A stretch of 64,000 nt of DNA from an uncultured Bacteroidales bacterium (GTDB taxonomy: Bacteria > Bacteroidota > Bacteroidia > Bacteroidales > SZUA-534). Position 1 is the stretch's first letter, and each line of letters opens with the position of its first letter. The notes beneath the pieces were generated by a model, which was given only the letters and a program-made list of their open reading frames with translations, did not search any database and had not been told where the DNA came from. The translations under genes and the position numbers were made by a program. Below, piece after piece: positions 42,070 through 50,733 of the stretch. Location: positions 216,949-280,948 of the forward strand of contig CADASL010000005.1 in the NCBI GenBank assembly GCA_902790595.1, written 5' to 3'.

Positions 42070-42633
42070 TTATTTAATACGCTCGCCGTAGCTGCGGTCG
42101 CGGGTATCAACTTTGATGCGCTCTCCAGCGTTGATGAAGAGCGGAACCATAACAGTTGCGCCAGTCTCAACGGTTGCAGGCTTCATTGCGTTGGTGGCGG
42201 TATCGCCCTTAACGCCTGGTTCAGTGTAAGTTACCTCCAACTCAACGTATGGCGGCATTTCGGCTTGCAGCGGTTTCTCGGTTTCAGCGTGGAAAGTGAT
42301 GTCAACCAACTGACCTTCTTTCATCAGGTCGTTGTTCTCAATCAAATCGCCATCGATGTTAATCTGGTCATAAGTCTCGGTGTTCATAAACACGAAACTG
42401 TCGCCCTCACGGTAAAGGTACTGATACTGACGGCGCTCGATGCGGACTGTCTTAATCTTGACATCGCCGTGGAAGATGTATTCGATAGTTTTGCCGTTCT
42501 CAAGGTTCTTGAGTTTGGTGCGGACGAAAGCAGGGCCTTTGCCTGGTTTCACGTGAAGGAAATTCACAACTGTGTAGAGTTTGCCATCGAGTTCGATGCA
42601 CAAGCCGTTCCTCAAATCTGAAGTATCTGCCAT
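42070..42633 (-). CDS. efp: Elongation factor P
   Basis: 187 residues, three beta-barrel domains. EF-P enters the ribosomal E site and relieves stalling at polyproline stretches. The loop tip HVKPGKGPAF carries the residue that is modified in many bacteria, here Lys. The C-terminal KVDTRDRSYGERI is typical of the family. A good promoter and a terminator make this a single-gene unit. Confidence 0.96.
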   Translation of the reverse strand: MADTSDLRNGLCIELDGKLYTVVNFLHVKPGKGPAFVRTKLKNLENGKTIEYIFHGDVKIKTVRIERRQYQYLYREGDSFVFMNTETYDQINIDGDLIENNDLMKEGQLVDITFHAETEKPLQAEMPPYVELEVTYTEPGVKGDTATNAMKPATVETGATVMVPLFINAGERIKVDTRDRSYGERIK

Positions 42634-42669
42634 AAAATTAATGTATTGTTTATCTTAAAAATTAGGGTG

Positions 42670-42699
42670 CAAAAATAATTGATTTGGATAAAATTACAA
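42670..42699 (-). promoter_or_regulatory. efp promoter
   Basis: On the minus strand TTG (42699-42697), a 19-bp spacer and TATTTTTG (42677-42670), a full Bacteroidota promoter 37 nt before the start codon. Confidence 0.7.
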
Positions 42700-42732
42700 G
42701 TCGGTTTTCAGTGAAAATCAAAAGGCAGCTTA

Positions 42733-43617
42733 TCAATCATCATTTTTCCGCTTTGCGCGACGTATCACGCCTAATACCAGCAAGATAATAATCCACGCAG
42801 GCCAGATGCGGACAAGGAAGAACGCAAAATCGACCAAACCGCGCATACCGCTCGACAGCGACTGGCTGAACCGCAGCCAAAATCCTTGTCCGTGGTCGGG
42901 ATGGTGCGGGTCGAAGTTGGCGTCGTCGTGGCGGATATTAAGATGCAAGGTACTGTATTCCACCTGGTTAGTCAGATATTTCAGGCGGCCGACAGTGCTG
43001 TCGATTTCTTCTTCTAGAGAGCGGATTTTATCTTCGATTGACACAATCTCCTGCACCGATTTGGCGCTCTTCAGCAGCTGCTTATAGCGTTCCAAATAAC
43101 TGCGCTTGGTGTTCAGGCGCGTCTCCAAATCAATGTATTCGGCAGTCACATCGTTGATATACATTGATTTTGATTCGATTTTGCCTTTGCCCGCCTCAAC
43201 ATCGGCCACAAAACTGTCGAAATTGCCGCACGGAATGCGCACTGTCAGGTTGTACGACGACGAGTGTTCCCAATTGGAATACTGTTCGTTAGACACGTAT
43301 CCGCCGTGCTTTTCAATCAAACCGACAACATCGTTGCGTGTCTGCTCCAAATTGTCAACCACAAGCGTCATCGAGCCGTTTTTGATGAGTTTTCGCTGCG
43401 TAACATCCTGCTCAACAGCATCTTCCAACTGTCCGCCCGCTGCCATTGAATTACGCATCATCGGTGCGGCTTTGGCAGAAGCCATTACGGGCATTTCATC
43501 TTCGTAATCGATTGCTTCACAATCCGCAGTATACATTCCAAACGAACCGTTCTCGCCGCTCTGCGACTGGCACGCCGCAAAAATCATTGCAAAAGCAAAA
43601 ACTGAAATTTTTCTCAT
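42733..43617 (-). CDS. DUF4349 lipoprotein
   Basis: 294 residues: signal peptide with lipobox IFAAC, a DUF4349 region (about 75-285) containing beta strands LIKNGSMTLVV and YNLTVRIPCGNFD, a long coiled coil (about 165-215, SIEDKIRSLEEEIDSTVGRL) and a C-terminal membrane segment (IWPAWIIILLVLGVI). Members occur widely in envelopes, but their role is unknown. The combination of lipid anchor and C-terminal TM could tether it to two membranes, which is inference. Confidence 0.87.
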   Translation of the reverse strand: MRKISVFAFAMIFAACQSQSGENGSFGMYTADCEAIDYEDEMPVMASAKAAPMMRNSMAAGGQLEDAVEQDVTQRKLIKNGSMTLVVDNLEQTRNDVVGLIEKHGGYVSNEQYSNWEHSSSYNLTVRIPCGNFDSFVADVEAGKGKIESKSMYINDVTAEYIDLETRLNTKRSYLERYKQLLKSAKSVQEIVSIEDKIRSLEEEIDSTVGRLKYLTNQVEYSTLHLNIRHDDANFDPHHPDHGQGFWLRFSQSLSSGMRGLVDFAFFLVRIWPAWIIILLVLGVIRRAKRKNDD

Positions 43618-43742
43618 AACGATATTTTTTACAGAATCATTAACGGAAAATTGGGGTGAGTATTGCGTTGAGCGAAACTAGCAATTTGATTCTGCCAAAT
43701 GCTGAGTGACAGCACTATAACATCAGTTTCCCCGACTCGTGG

Positions 43743-44726
43743 CTACAGCGTCAACATTGGATTTTGCTGCAAATCGCTGATAATGTTTTTGTAAATCGAT
43801 TTGTCCTCGACCTGCGAGATGGAAGTTGTCCGCGCGCCCGCATCTTTCGACGAGCCGCCACAATGGAAAATTTTCTCGTCGGCTGTTCCGTGGTCAATCA
43901 GAATGTAGCGGTCGTGGTAGATACCGCCCGTGGTTCGCAATTCAATATTCACGTTGGGATATTCTTTGCAGAAATCATCAAATTCGGTTTTGTGCAGATA
44001 ATGACCAATGTTATCACTGAAAATCACCACTTTAACATTAGGTTTTACCGTTTTTAGCAAAGCCAAAGTTTTCAGATTGATATAGTTGTCGATAACAAAA
44101 ATCGTTTGTTTGGCGGCCGAATAGATTGTGGAATAAGCAATTGCGGCCTCAACCGTTTCACCGTTAAAGAACAGGTAATCACGGCGGATATTGGGGTCGG
44201 TGAAATCTTTAATGACGGTTTGCAAGTAGTCTTTCGTCACCATTGTCTGCTGTATTTCGCGAATATCGTCAGTGTTTTGGGCGGTTTGAATCGACAGTTT
44301 CATCAGTTCGGGGCTTGCAAGCACATTCTGACTTTGAACAATAAAATCTTTCATCTGCTTGAAAATCCTTATCAGAGTTTTGCTTTGCCGCACCGCAAGG
44401 TCGCCTTTCAGCACTGTCATAAGCATATAAATGCCTTGCTCGGTGAAGGCGTAAGGATTGTATTTAATGTTGCTGCCACGGCCTTTGTTCAAGGTCGAAA
44501 ATTTCGACCTTGAACGTATTTCTGCAACTTCATCATCATTCAACTGAAACCTGAAATCTTCGTCGAAACGTTCTATATTATTCTTTATCTGTTCGTTAAA
44601 ACGTTTGGTCTCATAGCCGTAGATTGCCGCCAAATCAAAATCCAACATCACCTGCAATCCGCGAATGGTGTGGATTTTCGACCTCAAGTCGGTTTCGTTA
44701 AGAATCATTAACCCGTGCTGCTCCAT
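43743..44726 (-). CDS. ORF6N-domain protein with C-terminal PLD-like region
   Basis: 327 residues. An ORF6N DNA-binding domain covers the first ~90 residues (IHTIRGLQVMLDFDLAAIYGYETKRFNEQ, AFTEQGIYMLMTVL) and a coiled helix follows. The C-terminal ~130 residues end in HDRYILID...GSSKDAG, resembling the HxK/GS motif of phospholipase-D-like nucleases, here with Arg for Lys. ORF6N domains came from phages but occur as solitary chromosomal genes in Bacteroidota. The function is unknown. No phage genes are adjacent. Confidence 0.82.
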   Translation of the reverse strand: MEQHGLMILNETDLRSKIHTIRGLQVMLDFDLAAIYGYETKRFNEQIKNNIERFDEDFRFQLNDDEVAEIRSRSKFSTLNKGRGSNIKYNPYAFTEQGIYMLMTVLKGDLAVRQSKTLIRIFKQMKDFIVQSQNVLASPELMKLSIQTAQNTDDIREIQQTMVTKDYLQTVIKDFTDPNIRRDYLFFNGETVEAAIAYSTIYSAAKQTIFVIDNYINLKTLALLKTVKPNVKVVIFSDNIGHYLHKTEFDDFCKEYPNVNIELRTTGGIYHDRYILIDHGTADEKIFHCGGSSKDAGARTTSISQVEDKSIYKNIISDLQQNPMLTL

Positions 44727-44822
44727 ATTGAATGTGTTTGCTATTTACGATTGGCTCCGAATTTTGTAAAGTTAACGTTTTTTGTTTTCAACAACACATC
44801 TGCGTTTTGTCAGCAAACAAAA

Positions 44823-44850
44823 AAAGGGACGCGACGAATCGCGCCCCTTT
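44823..44850 (-). terminator. Terminator of the GH115 gene
   Basis: AAAGGGACGCGA pairs with TCGCGCCCCTTT apart from one mismatch. On the minus strand it runs into seven T, about 50 nt past the GH115 stop. Confidence 0.7.
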
Positions 44851-44854
44851 AGAC

Positions 44855-44873
44855 GGACGCACGCGGTGCGTCC
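44855..44873. repeat. GGACGCAC hairpin repeat
   Basis: A perfect 8-bp inverted repeat GGACGCAC/GTGCGTCC with a 3-nt loop, between the GH115 stop and its terminator. Similar text (TAGGGACGCACCGTGCGTCC) is a common intergenic element in environmental bacterial genomes. Confidence 0.55.
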
Positions 44874-44896
44874 CTACATTTCTGATTTACAATCAA

Positions 44897-47476
44897 TCAT
44901 TTTCTTTCATACGCCGACTCTGTTCCGAACAGAAACTGCTGCGTGTAGCCGCCGTAATCGACAACAATCTTCTCGAAGACGATTCCTGGGTCCATCGGTT
45001 TGATTGTTAGCGTGTTCCAACCTTCGGCAGCCGACAGTTCGACGGTGTTTTCGGCAACGCGGCGCGAAACTGTCGGATAATAAATCGAATAAATGTTTTT
45101 CGGGTCCTCGTTCAGGCGCTCGTTGAAGAAGACGGTTTCGGTGTTACCACCTTCAAAACCAACCTGATAGTGGTGGCCTGTGCCATTGAAGGCAAGCGTT
45201 GATTTCACCACAACGTGAACCTTCACCTTGCTAACGCCCGCAGGCAACTCAACCTTGTAGGTCAGGGCGGCGCCGTCGGTTGCGGCGGTGTACGGCATCA
45301 GGGCCACGCCACTCAACGTGCGGCCCATATAATCGATTGTGGTCCAATTGGTTTGCGAGTTCTTTTGGGCATCGAAATAGTGCTCGGCCTCAATTGCCGT
45401 GTAGCCGCGATTGTCGGCCTTGAACGAGAATCCGCCAATTGTCGGTTTTTCAATGCGTTGCACACGCGGCAGACGGTCGGCGGGGAAATTGTCGTTCCAA
45501 TTGGTGTAGCCAATGTGCTTCTGAATCATCATTCCGTCCCACTTTCCGTTGGCCATCACCTTGTTGAAATCGTGGTGCAGAGCGGCGTCGCGGGCAAAGC
45601 AGGCCTCAACCTTGTCGGCCCACTGGTTGGCGGCGGCATCGCCACGCTTATACAAATCAAGGTTCATCGCCTGGGCGTAATACATCTCGTAAATGTTGGC
45701 CATCGCCTGTACGGGGAAGAGTATCAACTGTTTATAGGCATCGCGATACTCATCGGACAGCGAAATGTACTGGCGTAGAGCCTCGGCCTCGAGTTTCAGA
45801 TACTCGTCGGTCACCTGCTTGAACTCGCCGCTGGCAAGGTCGTAGGTGCGGTGGTCCATCATCTCGGCGGTGGTGCGGCCGTTGTATTTGCTGTAAAGAT
45901 TAAGGATTCGGGCGGCTTCAACGGCCTGATTTTCACCGAATTGTTCAGCACAGAACTTAAGCGTGTGGTTGAGCAGATTTTCGGCATTGAAATTTTCAGG
46001 ATTCTGCGCCATATCAAGGAACAGCGTAATGGGGTATTCCATTGGTTTTAAGTCACCTACGTTGAGCACCCACAGTTTGTCGACGCCGTATGCGTAAGTC
46101 AGTTGCAACTGTTCCCACATATTTTGTATCGGCGTAACATTCAGCCATTTAGAGTTTCTAGGCGCACCCACATAATCAACGTGATAGTAGATTCCCCAAC
46201 CGCCTTTGCGATTGCGCTCGGCGGCCGTGGGCAGTTTGCGGACATCGCCCCAATTGTCGTCGCTCAAAAGAATTATAACGTCGTCGGGCACGCGCAGGCC
46301 CAAATCGTAATAGGTCTGCACTTCTTTGTAGAGCGCCCAAACCTGCTGCCGCTCGCTGGCTGGGCGGCCCGTGACATCGGCAATGATTTGTCGCTGATTA
46401 TCAATAATTTTCTCAAGCAAGCGTTTATTTTTCTCATCGTCAGAGATATACTCGTCGTCGTGGCCTTCCTTGCCGCCCATCGCTGTGTCGCCGTCGCCGC
46501 GCATACCAATGGTAATCAGGTCTTCGTTGTCCTTCGAACGCTCAATTCCTTCACGGAAGAATTTATCGATAACAGTCTGATTGCTAGGATAATCCCACAC
46601 GCCATACTCATCGCGGTGACGCGCCCATTCCTGGTGGTTGCGCGCCATCGGCTCGTGGTGCGACGTGCCCATCACAATGCCAAACTCGTCAGCGGTGCGG
46701 CTATTTTCGGGGTCATCGGCATAGAAAGCCCAACCCCACATTGCGGGCCACATAAAGTTTCCGCGCAGACGAAGAATCAGTTCAAACACATCGGCATAGA
46801 AATGGTGGTCGCCGTAATCGGTTCCGTAAGTATTTTTAACCCACGTAGTTAGGCAAGGCGCCTCATCGTTCAGGAAGATTCCGCGATATTTCACTTTCGG
46901 TGTTTCGAGCACTGTTTTCGCGGCGGTTACAAAAACGCTGTCGTGGTGCACGGTTGGCACGTCGGCCCAAAAATACCACGGCGACACGCCCATCAGCCGC
47001 GAAAGGTGGAACATTCCGTAAATGGTTCCGCGCTTGTCGGCACCTGCAATCACAAGCGCACGGCCGATTTCCTTCGTCGGGTTGTCAACAACCTGAATCA
47101 GAGTGGCTTCCCACTGATTGGCCACGCCTTTAACGTCTATCTTCTTGCTTTTCACCAATTTGTCGATAATCGGGCTTTTGCCGATAGTGCCCACAATCAC
47201 GGCCTGCGGCATAGCCGAAACGGCGGTTGCCACCGTTGGCCGCTGGCCTGTCACGCGATTGACGTCGTCGGCAAAGATTCCCGCCACACGGCGCACGCCT
47301 GGATAGTCGCTCTCATCGGCGATTATGGTTGTGTTGTTCAGGCAGAAATCGGCCTTGCCACTCTGTTGGAAGGCGATTTGCGAGTTCGATTTCAATGGCA
47401 CAGCCGCCACGAAAGCCGCCATCAGCAATAGTCGCCTTGCCACCAACGCACTTGATAAATGATTAATTCCTAACAT
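44897..47476 (-). CDS. GH115 xylan alpha-1,2-glucuronidase
   Basis: 859 residues with a signal peptide (LLLMAAFVAAVPLKSNSQ). The GH115 catalytic body shows LSRLMGVSPWYFWADVP, the KVKYRGIFLNDEAP strand, LRLRGNFMWPAMWGWAF, MGTSHHEPMARN, TIGMRGDGDTAMG and LLSDDNWGDVRKLP. The C-terminal GH115_C beta domain covers about 690-850. These enzymes remove glucuronic acid side groups from xylan. It is a lone gene here rather than part of a polysaccharide locus. Confidence 0.95.
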   Translation of the reverse strand: MLGINHLSSALVARRLLLMAAFVAAVPLKSNSQIAFQQSGKADFCLNNTTIIADESDYPGVRRVAGIFADDVNRVTGQRPTVATAVSAMPQAVIVGTIGKSPIIDKLVKSKKIDVKGVANQWEATLIQVVDNPTKEIGRALVIAGADKRGTIYGMFHLSRLMGVSPWYFWADVPTVHHDSVFVTAAKTVLETPKVKYRGIFLNDEAPCLTTWVKNTYGTDYGDHHFYADVFELILRLRGNFMWPAMWGWAFYADDPENSRTADEFGIVMGTSHHEPMARNHQEWARHRDEYGVWDYPSNQTVIDKFFREGIERSKDNEDLITIGMRGDGDTAMGGKEGHDDEYISDDEKNKRLLEKIIDNQRQIIADVTGRPASERQQVWALYKEVQTYYDLGLRVPDDVIILLSDDNWGDVRKLPTAAERNRKGGWGIYYHVDYVGAPRNSKWLNVTPIQNMWEQLQLTYAYGVDKLWVLNVGDLKPMEYPITLFLDMAQNPENFNAENLLNHTLKFCAEQFGENQAVEAARILNLYSKYNGRTTAEMMDHRTYDLASGEFKQVTDEYLKLEAEALRQYISLSDEYRDAYKQLILFPVQAMANIYEMYYAQAMNLDLYKRGDAAANQWADKVEACFARDAALHHDFNKVMANGKWDGMMIQKHIGYTNWNDNFPADRLPRVQRIEKPTIGGFSFKADNRGYTAIEAEHYFDAQKNSQTNWTTIDYMGRTLSGVALMPYTAATDGAALTYKVELPAGVSKVKVHVVVKSTLAFNGTGHHYQVGFEGGNTETVFFNERLNEDPKNIYSIYYPTVSRRVAENTVELSAAEGWNTLTIKPMDPGIVFEKIVVDYGGYTQQFLFGTESAYERK

Positions 47477-47669
47477 TTTGTATAATTTTAATTGTTTGAC
47501 TTTTATTCCGACAGAGTTGCACTGTGTGTTTACGGCGCTAATGTAACGCTAAATTCCACGTTTCAAAGACGCGCCAACCCACCGAATGGGCGTAAACGTC
47601 AATTATATCTGAAATTGAAAGAGAAAAAACTATTTTTTAAGTGCGGGGGTGAGAACGCAGAGAGCACTG

Positions 47670-47698
47670 TTTTTTCTCTAACCGATTTAAACAGATTT
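47670..47698. repeat. 29-bp direct repeat, left copy
   Basis: Identical over 29 bases to 48670-48698, exactly 1000 bp away (core CTCTAACCGATTTAAACAG). The pair flanks the BRO-family gene. Related words occur near 38880. Confidence 0.8.
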
Positions 47699-47762
47699 AC
47701 TTAATTGGCAACGGAACGCTGATTTTGTAGAAGTTGCGATAGTTTATGTAAGCGCTTTATGT

Positions 47763-48623
47763 TCAATTATCTTTATCGATTGCATCTTCATCATCACTCT
47801 TATCTATTTGATTCAGATACGTTTTTGCATTTAACGGCGTAACAATAGAATGTCCAAGCTGCTTTTCCAACTCCTTCCGCGCCGACCTCGCAACCTTTCC
47901 GCCTTTGTGCGCCACATTCATATTTTCGTCGAAAGTTTCGGGCTTTTGTTCTTTCGACAAATCGGTAGTGGCCGATTCTGCCAACATATTCAGAATCAAT
48001 TCAGTATTAGTCATATTGTCGCGAAGGTTTTCCTTTTTCAATCCCTTGTACCTTTTGTACTCTTTAGTTGTTTTGCCGCTCCACGTTTGTGTTATAATGT
48101 CGGTTAGAGTGGCAAATTGCACACCTTCCTCCACACCTCGGCGTTTCCATTCATCAGTCAGTTCTTTACGCACCTCAATTGATTTCAACCGCTGATTAAT
48201 CCAATTGTCGGAATAGCCCAACCGCTTGTAGTCGAGCATAGCCTGCTCTATCGACAGTTCGGGGTCCTGAATCTGGTCGATTCTGTTGCTCGCCACTTGT
48301 GCCATCCATAGTTTAAATGGCTCTGCCTTTGGCGACGGAATGGATTGAATAATGCGGAAAAGTTGTTCTGTATCAGCGACATCTGTAAGACGCATTTTGC
48401 CATCTTCCGAACGAAGTTTCAACTGGTTACAATTTGTAACCGTTTCGTTTCCTTCTTTTACCAATCTATGTTTCAGCACCTTCCAATAGTTGCGCGGATT
48501 ATCGCTGCCACTTAATATTCCTACAACGTCAATCACCGAGAAATACCATTTCTCCTGTTCGTCATCCCAAATGGTGCGGACTTTCCGCTCTTCAAATAGT
48601 TGTATTGCTTGTTTCTGTGTCAT
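47763..48623 (-). CDS. BRO-family (Bro-N) antirepressor-like protein
   Basis: 286 residues from the ATG at 48623; a TTG nine codons earlier is less likely. An N-terminal Bro-N domain (KVRTIWDDEQEKWYFSVIDVVGIL near residues 13-40, KLKLRSEDGKMR, VADTEQLFRIIQSIPSPKAEPFKLWMA) is followed by a charged helical region. It resembles phage antirepressors and DinD-like proteins that bind DNA. It is solitary, with no phage neighbours, and sits between perfect 29-bp direct repeats. Confidence 0.85.
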   Translation of the reverse strand: MTQKQAIQLFEERKVRTIWDDEQEKWYFSVIDVVGILSGSDNPRNYWKVLKHRLVKEGNETVTNCNQLKLRSEDGKMRLTDVADTEQLFRIIQSIPSPKAEPFKLWMAQVASNRIDQIQDPELSIEQAMLDYKRLGYSDNWINQRLKSIEVRKELTDEWKRRGVEEGVQFATLTDIITQTWSGKTTKEYKRYKGLKKENLRDNMTNTELILNMLAESATTDLSKEQKPETFDENMNVAHKGGKVARSARKELEKQLGHSIVTPLNAKTYLNQIDKSDDEDAIDKDN

Positions 48624-48669
48624 TGTTTTTTCAATACTGTCCGATTCCAAATATAAATAGTTTGTCGGA

Positions 48670-48698
48670 TTTTTTCTCTAACCGATTTAAACAGATTT
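48670..48698. repeat. 29-bp direct repeat, right copy
   Basis: Right partner of 47670-47698, 47 bp upstream of the BRO-family start codon. Confidence 0.8.
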
Positions 48699-48718
48699 TA
48701 ATCCGAACTTAAACAGAA

Positions 48719-48742
48719 AGGGCTGCCTGCGCGGCAGCCCTG
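48719..48742 (-). terminator. Possible terminator of the DUF4424-like gene
   Basis: GGGCTGCC pairs with GGCAGCCC around a 5-nt loop, 20 nt past the stop on the minus strand. Only a short T-rich tail follows, so strength is uncertain. Confidence 0.5.
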
Positions 48743-48761
48743 TGTTTATCGGTTCGAACAA

Positions 48762-50570
48762 TTATTTTTTCTTCTTTTTCCTTACAATAAACGCCGCCGC
48801 TAATACCGACAACAATCCAACTGCGATTAAAACAATAACAACAGTAGAATTTGATTTGTCGGCTTCAACTTTGACTTCTTGCTGTTCTATGGGTGATTCT
48901 TGTTTTTGTTCCTTTATTTCTTCGGAATCAGAACCATTTTCATCTTCATCTTCATCATTCCAATTAGGCTTAACACCATCAACTGTAACATTCAAAATTT
49001 TCCAAACGTCTGAAAACAACGGCATTGTACTGTTTTTGTCTTCATCTATAATCGATACTAAAGTTTTGTCAACAGGATAAAACCAAATGTGGCTCACACC
49101 AACCGACTCTGTGGAATCTCCTTTGTAAATATCGCTTACCGCAAACTTATACTCACCAGGACTCAGCAACCTGACATTCTGAACAGCATTCGCGCCAAAC
49201 CAACCATCGTTGAAATATGATTTTGAATCATATGGATATGCAGGAAAACGGTCTTTGAGTTGCAAAGTATCCGACCAACCTTCTTTGTCATTTGTCAGAA
49301 TTGCGGTTTTTATTCGGCTGTAGTTTTGCCACAAACTGTCTTTCTGCAATTTTGGTTCTTCATTTGACCAAATGGCTTCAACGTAATCATACAAACCTCT
49401 ATTTTTATCTAATATTAAATTGTCAACAAAACCATTGGCAACAAATGGTCCCACACATGGTTCATCAATTTTAAAACTCACTTCATTTTCAATTAAAAAC
49501 GGATTTAAACTATTTAAGTCTCCTTTATACGTCTCAAACGTTTTTATATATCCTTTACTACCACTTTTTTTAAGTGAAATATGCTTATTCTCGCCGTAAG
49601 CAGGCTTATCCCCAGGGAAATACCTACGACGTTCGCATATAAGTCTTCCAGCTTCTCCTTCAAACCTAAATCTGCCAATAGGTTTATAGTTTCGTGCACT
49701 ACAAATATTATATGGGATTAATTGTGTTATATGAATTCCTTCTGCATCACTCAACACAAAGTCCGTCACCATAATGAAAGATCCAATAATTCCATTCTTC
49801 CATGTACCTCCAGTAGATATATCATAATACATAAAATAATCAGTCTCGTCATGATATCCGCGGCATGAGTTTACGTTATAATTGACAATGACTTTTGATT
49901 GGGCGTTAGGCAAAAACTTAAGTTCATGGTAAAAATGCAAGACCAATTCTAGCTTATTTGCCCCGTGCTCATCTTTTTCTTTTTCGTTTATCTCTACAGT
50001 CGTTTCTATTCCAACATTCTTCAACTCCACAATATTGTCATCTTGCACAATATTACAACTTGCCAAATATCTCTTACCGATTCTTGCTTCATACTCTTGT
50101 CCATATTGCTTTTGGTAATCAGAGAATGTCATTACTCTTAATTTTTTGTCCAACTTTTTAATATCCGATTCCGTTAAATTTGTGTACAAGTCAATACCAT
50201 CCCTTTCTCTGTAATATCCAAAGCGACCTCCATCTAAAACCAAATTCCAAAGATTTGTGTCAATAACATGGTGATATATCTCTCCTATAATAACAGTATC
50301 ATTTCTAACTGTGAATGGATACGTTACTACAATAGGGAAAGCACAAGGCACAACAACAGTAGAATCGGTTGTGTTGCGGAAGCAAAAAACGGCTTCAACC
50401 CTATCGCCCGAAACATACATATACTCCTTTTCCAAAGCAATGCTCTTGTTAGGCTCTTTCACGTAAATATTGCCATACGTCCATTTTTCAGGATAATACA
50501 CACCACCATCGTCAGCCATTGCCACAGCAACCAAACTGCAAGCAAAAAGAATGCATAAAAATTTTTTCAT
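48762..50570 (-). CDS. Exported DUF4424-like protein with C-terminal anchor
   Basis: 602 residues from ATG 50570 (MKKFLCILFACSLVAVAMA, cleavable signal peptide). The exported part begins DDGGVYYPEKW and has beta-rich segments with conserved FRNTTDSTVVVPCAFP, which resembles DUF4424 proteins. An acidic linker with DEDENGSDSEEI precedes the C-terminal membrane helix (VVIVLIAVGLLSVLAAAFIV) and a run of Lys. It is therefore anchored with its bulk outside the cytoplasm. The function is unknown and the family call moderate. AT-rich. Confidence 0.65.
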   Translation of the reverse strand: MKKFLCILFACSLVAVAMADDGGVYYPEKWTYGNIYVKEPNKSIALEKEYMYVSGDRVEAVFCFRNTTDSTVVVPCAFPIVVTYPFTVRNDTVIIGEIYHHVIDTNLWNLVLDGGRFGYYRERDGIDLYTNLTESDIKKLDKKLRVMTFSDYQKQYGQEYEARIGKRYLASCNIVQDDNIVELKNVGIETTVEINEKEKDEHGANKLELVLHFYHELKFLPNAQSKVIVNYNVNSCRGYHDETDYFMYYDISTGGTWKNGIIGSFIMVTDFVLSDAEGIHITQLIPYNICSARNYKPIGRFRFEGEAGRLICERRRYFPGDKPAYGENKHISLKKSGSKGYIKTFETYKGDLNSLNPFLIENEVSFKIDEPCVGPFVANGFVDNLILDKNRGLYDYVEAIWSNEEPKLQKDSLWQNYSRIKTAILTNDKEGWSDTLQLKDRFPAYPYDSKSYFNDGWFGANAVQNVRLLSPGEYKFAVSDIYKGDSTESVGVSHIWFYPVDKTLVSIIDEDKNSTMPLFSDVWKILNVTVDGVKPNWNDEDEDENGSDSEEIKEQKQESPIEQQEVKVEADKSNSTVVIVLIAVGLLSVLAAAFIVRKKKKK

Positions 50571-50733
50571 AACCATTGATTTAAGTTGCGATAAAGATAT
50601 GTTTTTTCAAAAAAGCGGACGCAAGTAATCGGCAAATCATTTTACCATTAAGCCACGCCATATTGGTTCATTCTGCGTTCCCAACAAAATAATTGAACAC
50701 AAAAGCCCAAAAACGCTATTTTTAGCCCGATTT

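Noticed and set aside
43743..48623. Prophage remnant (ORF6N and BRO-family genes)
   Set aside because: These are solitary genes separated by a GH115 gene, with no structural, integrase or lysis genes.
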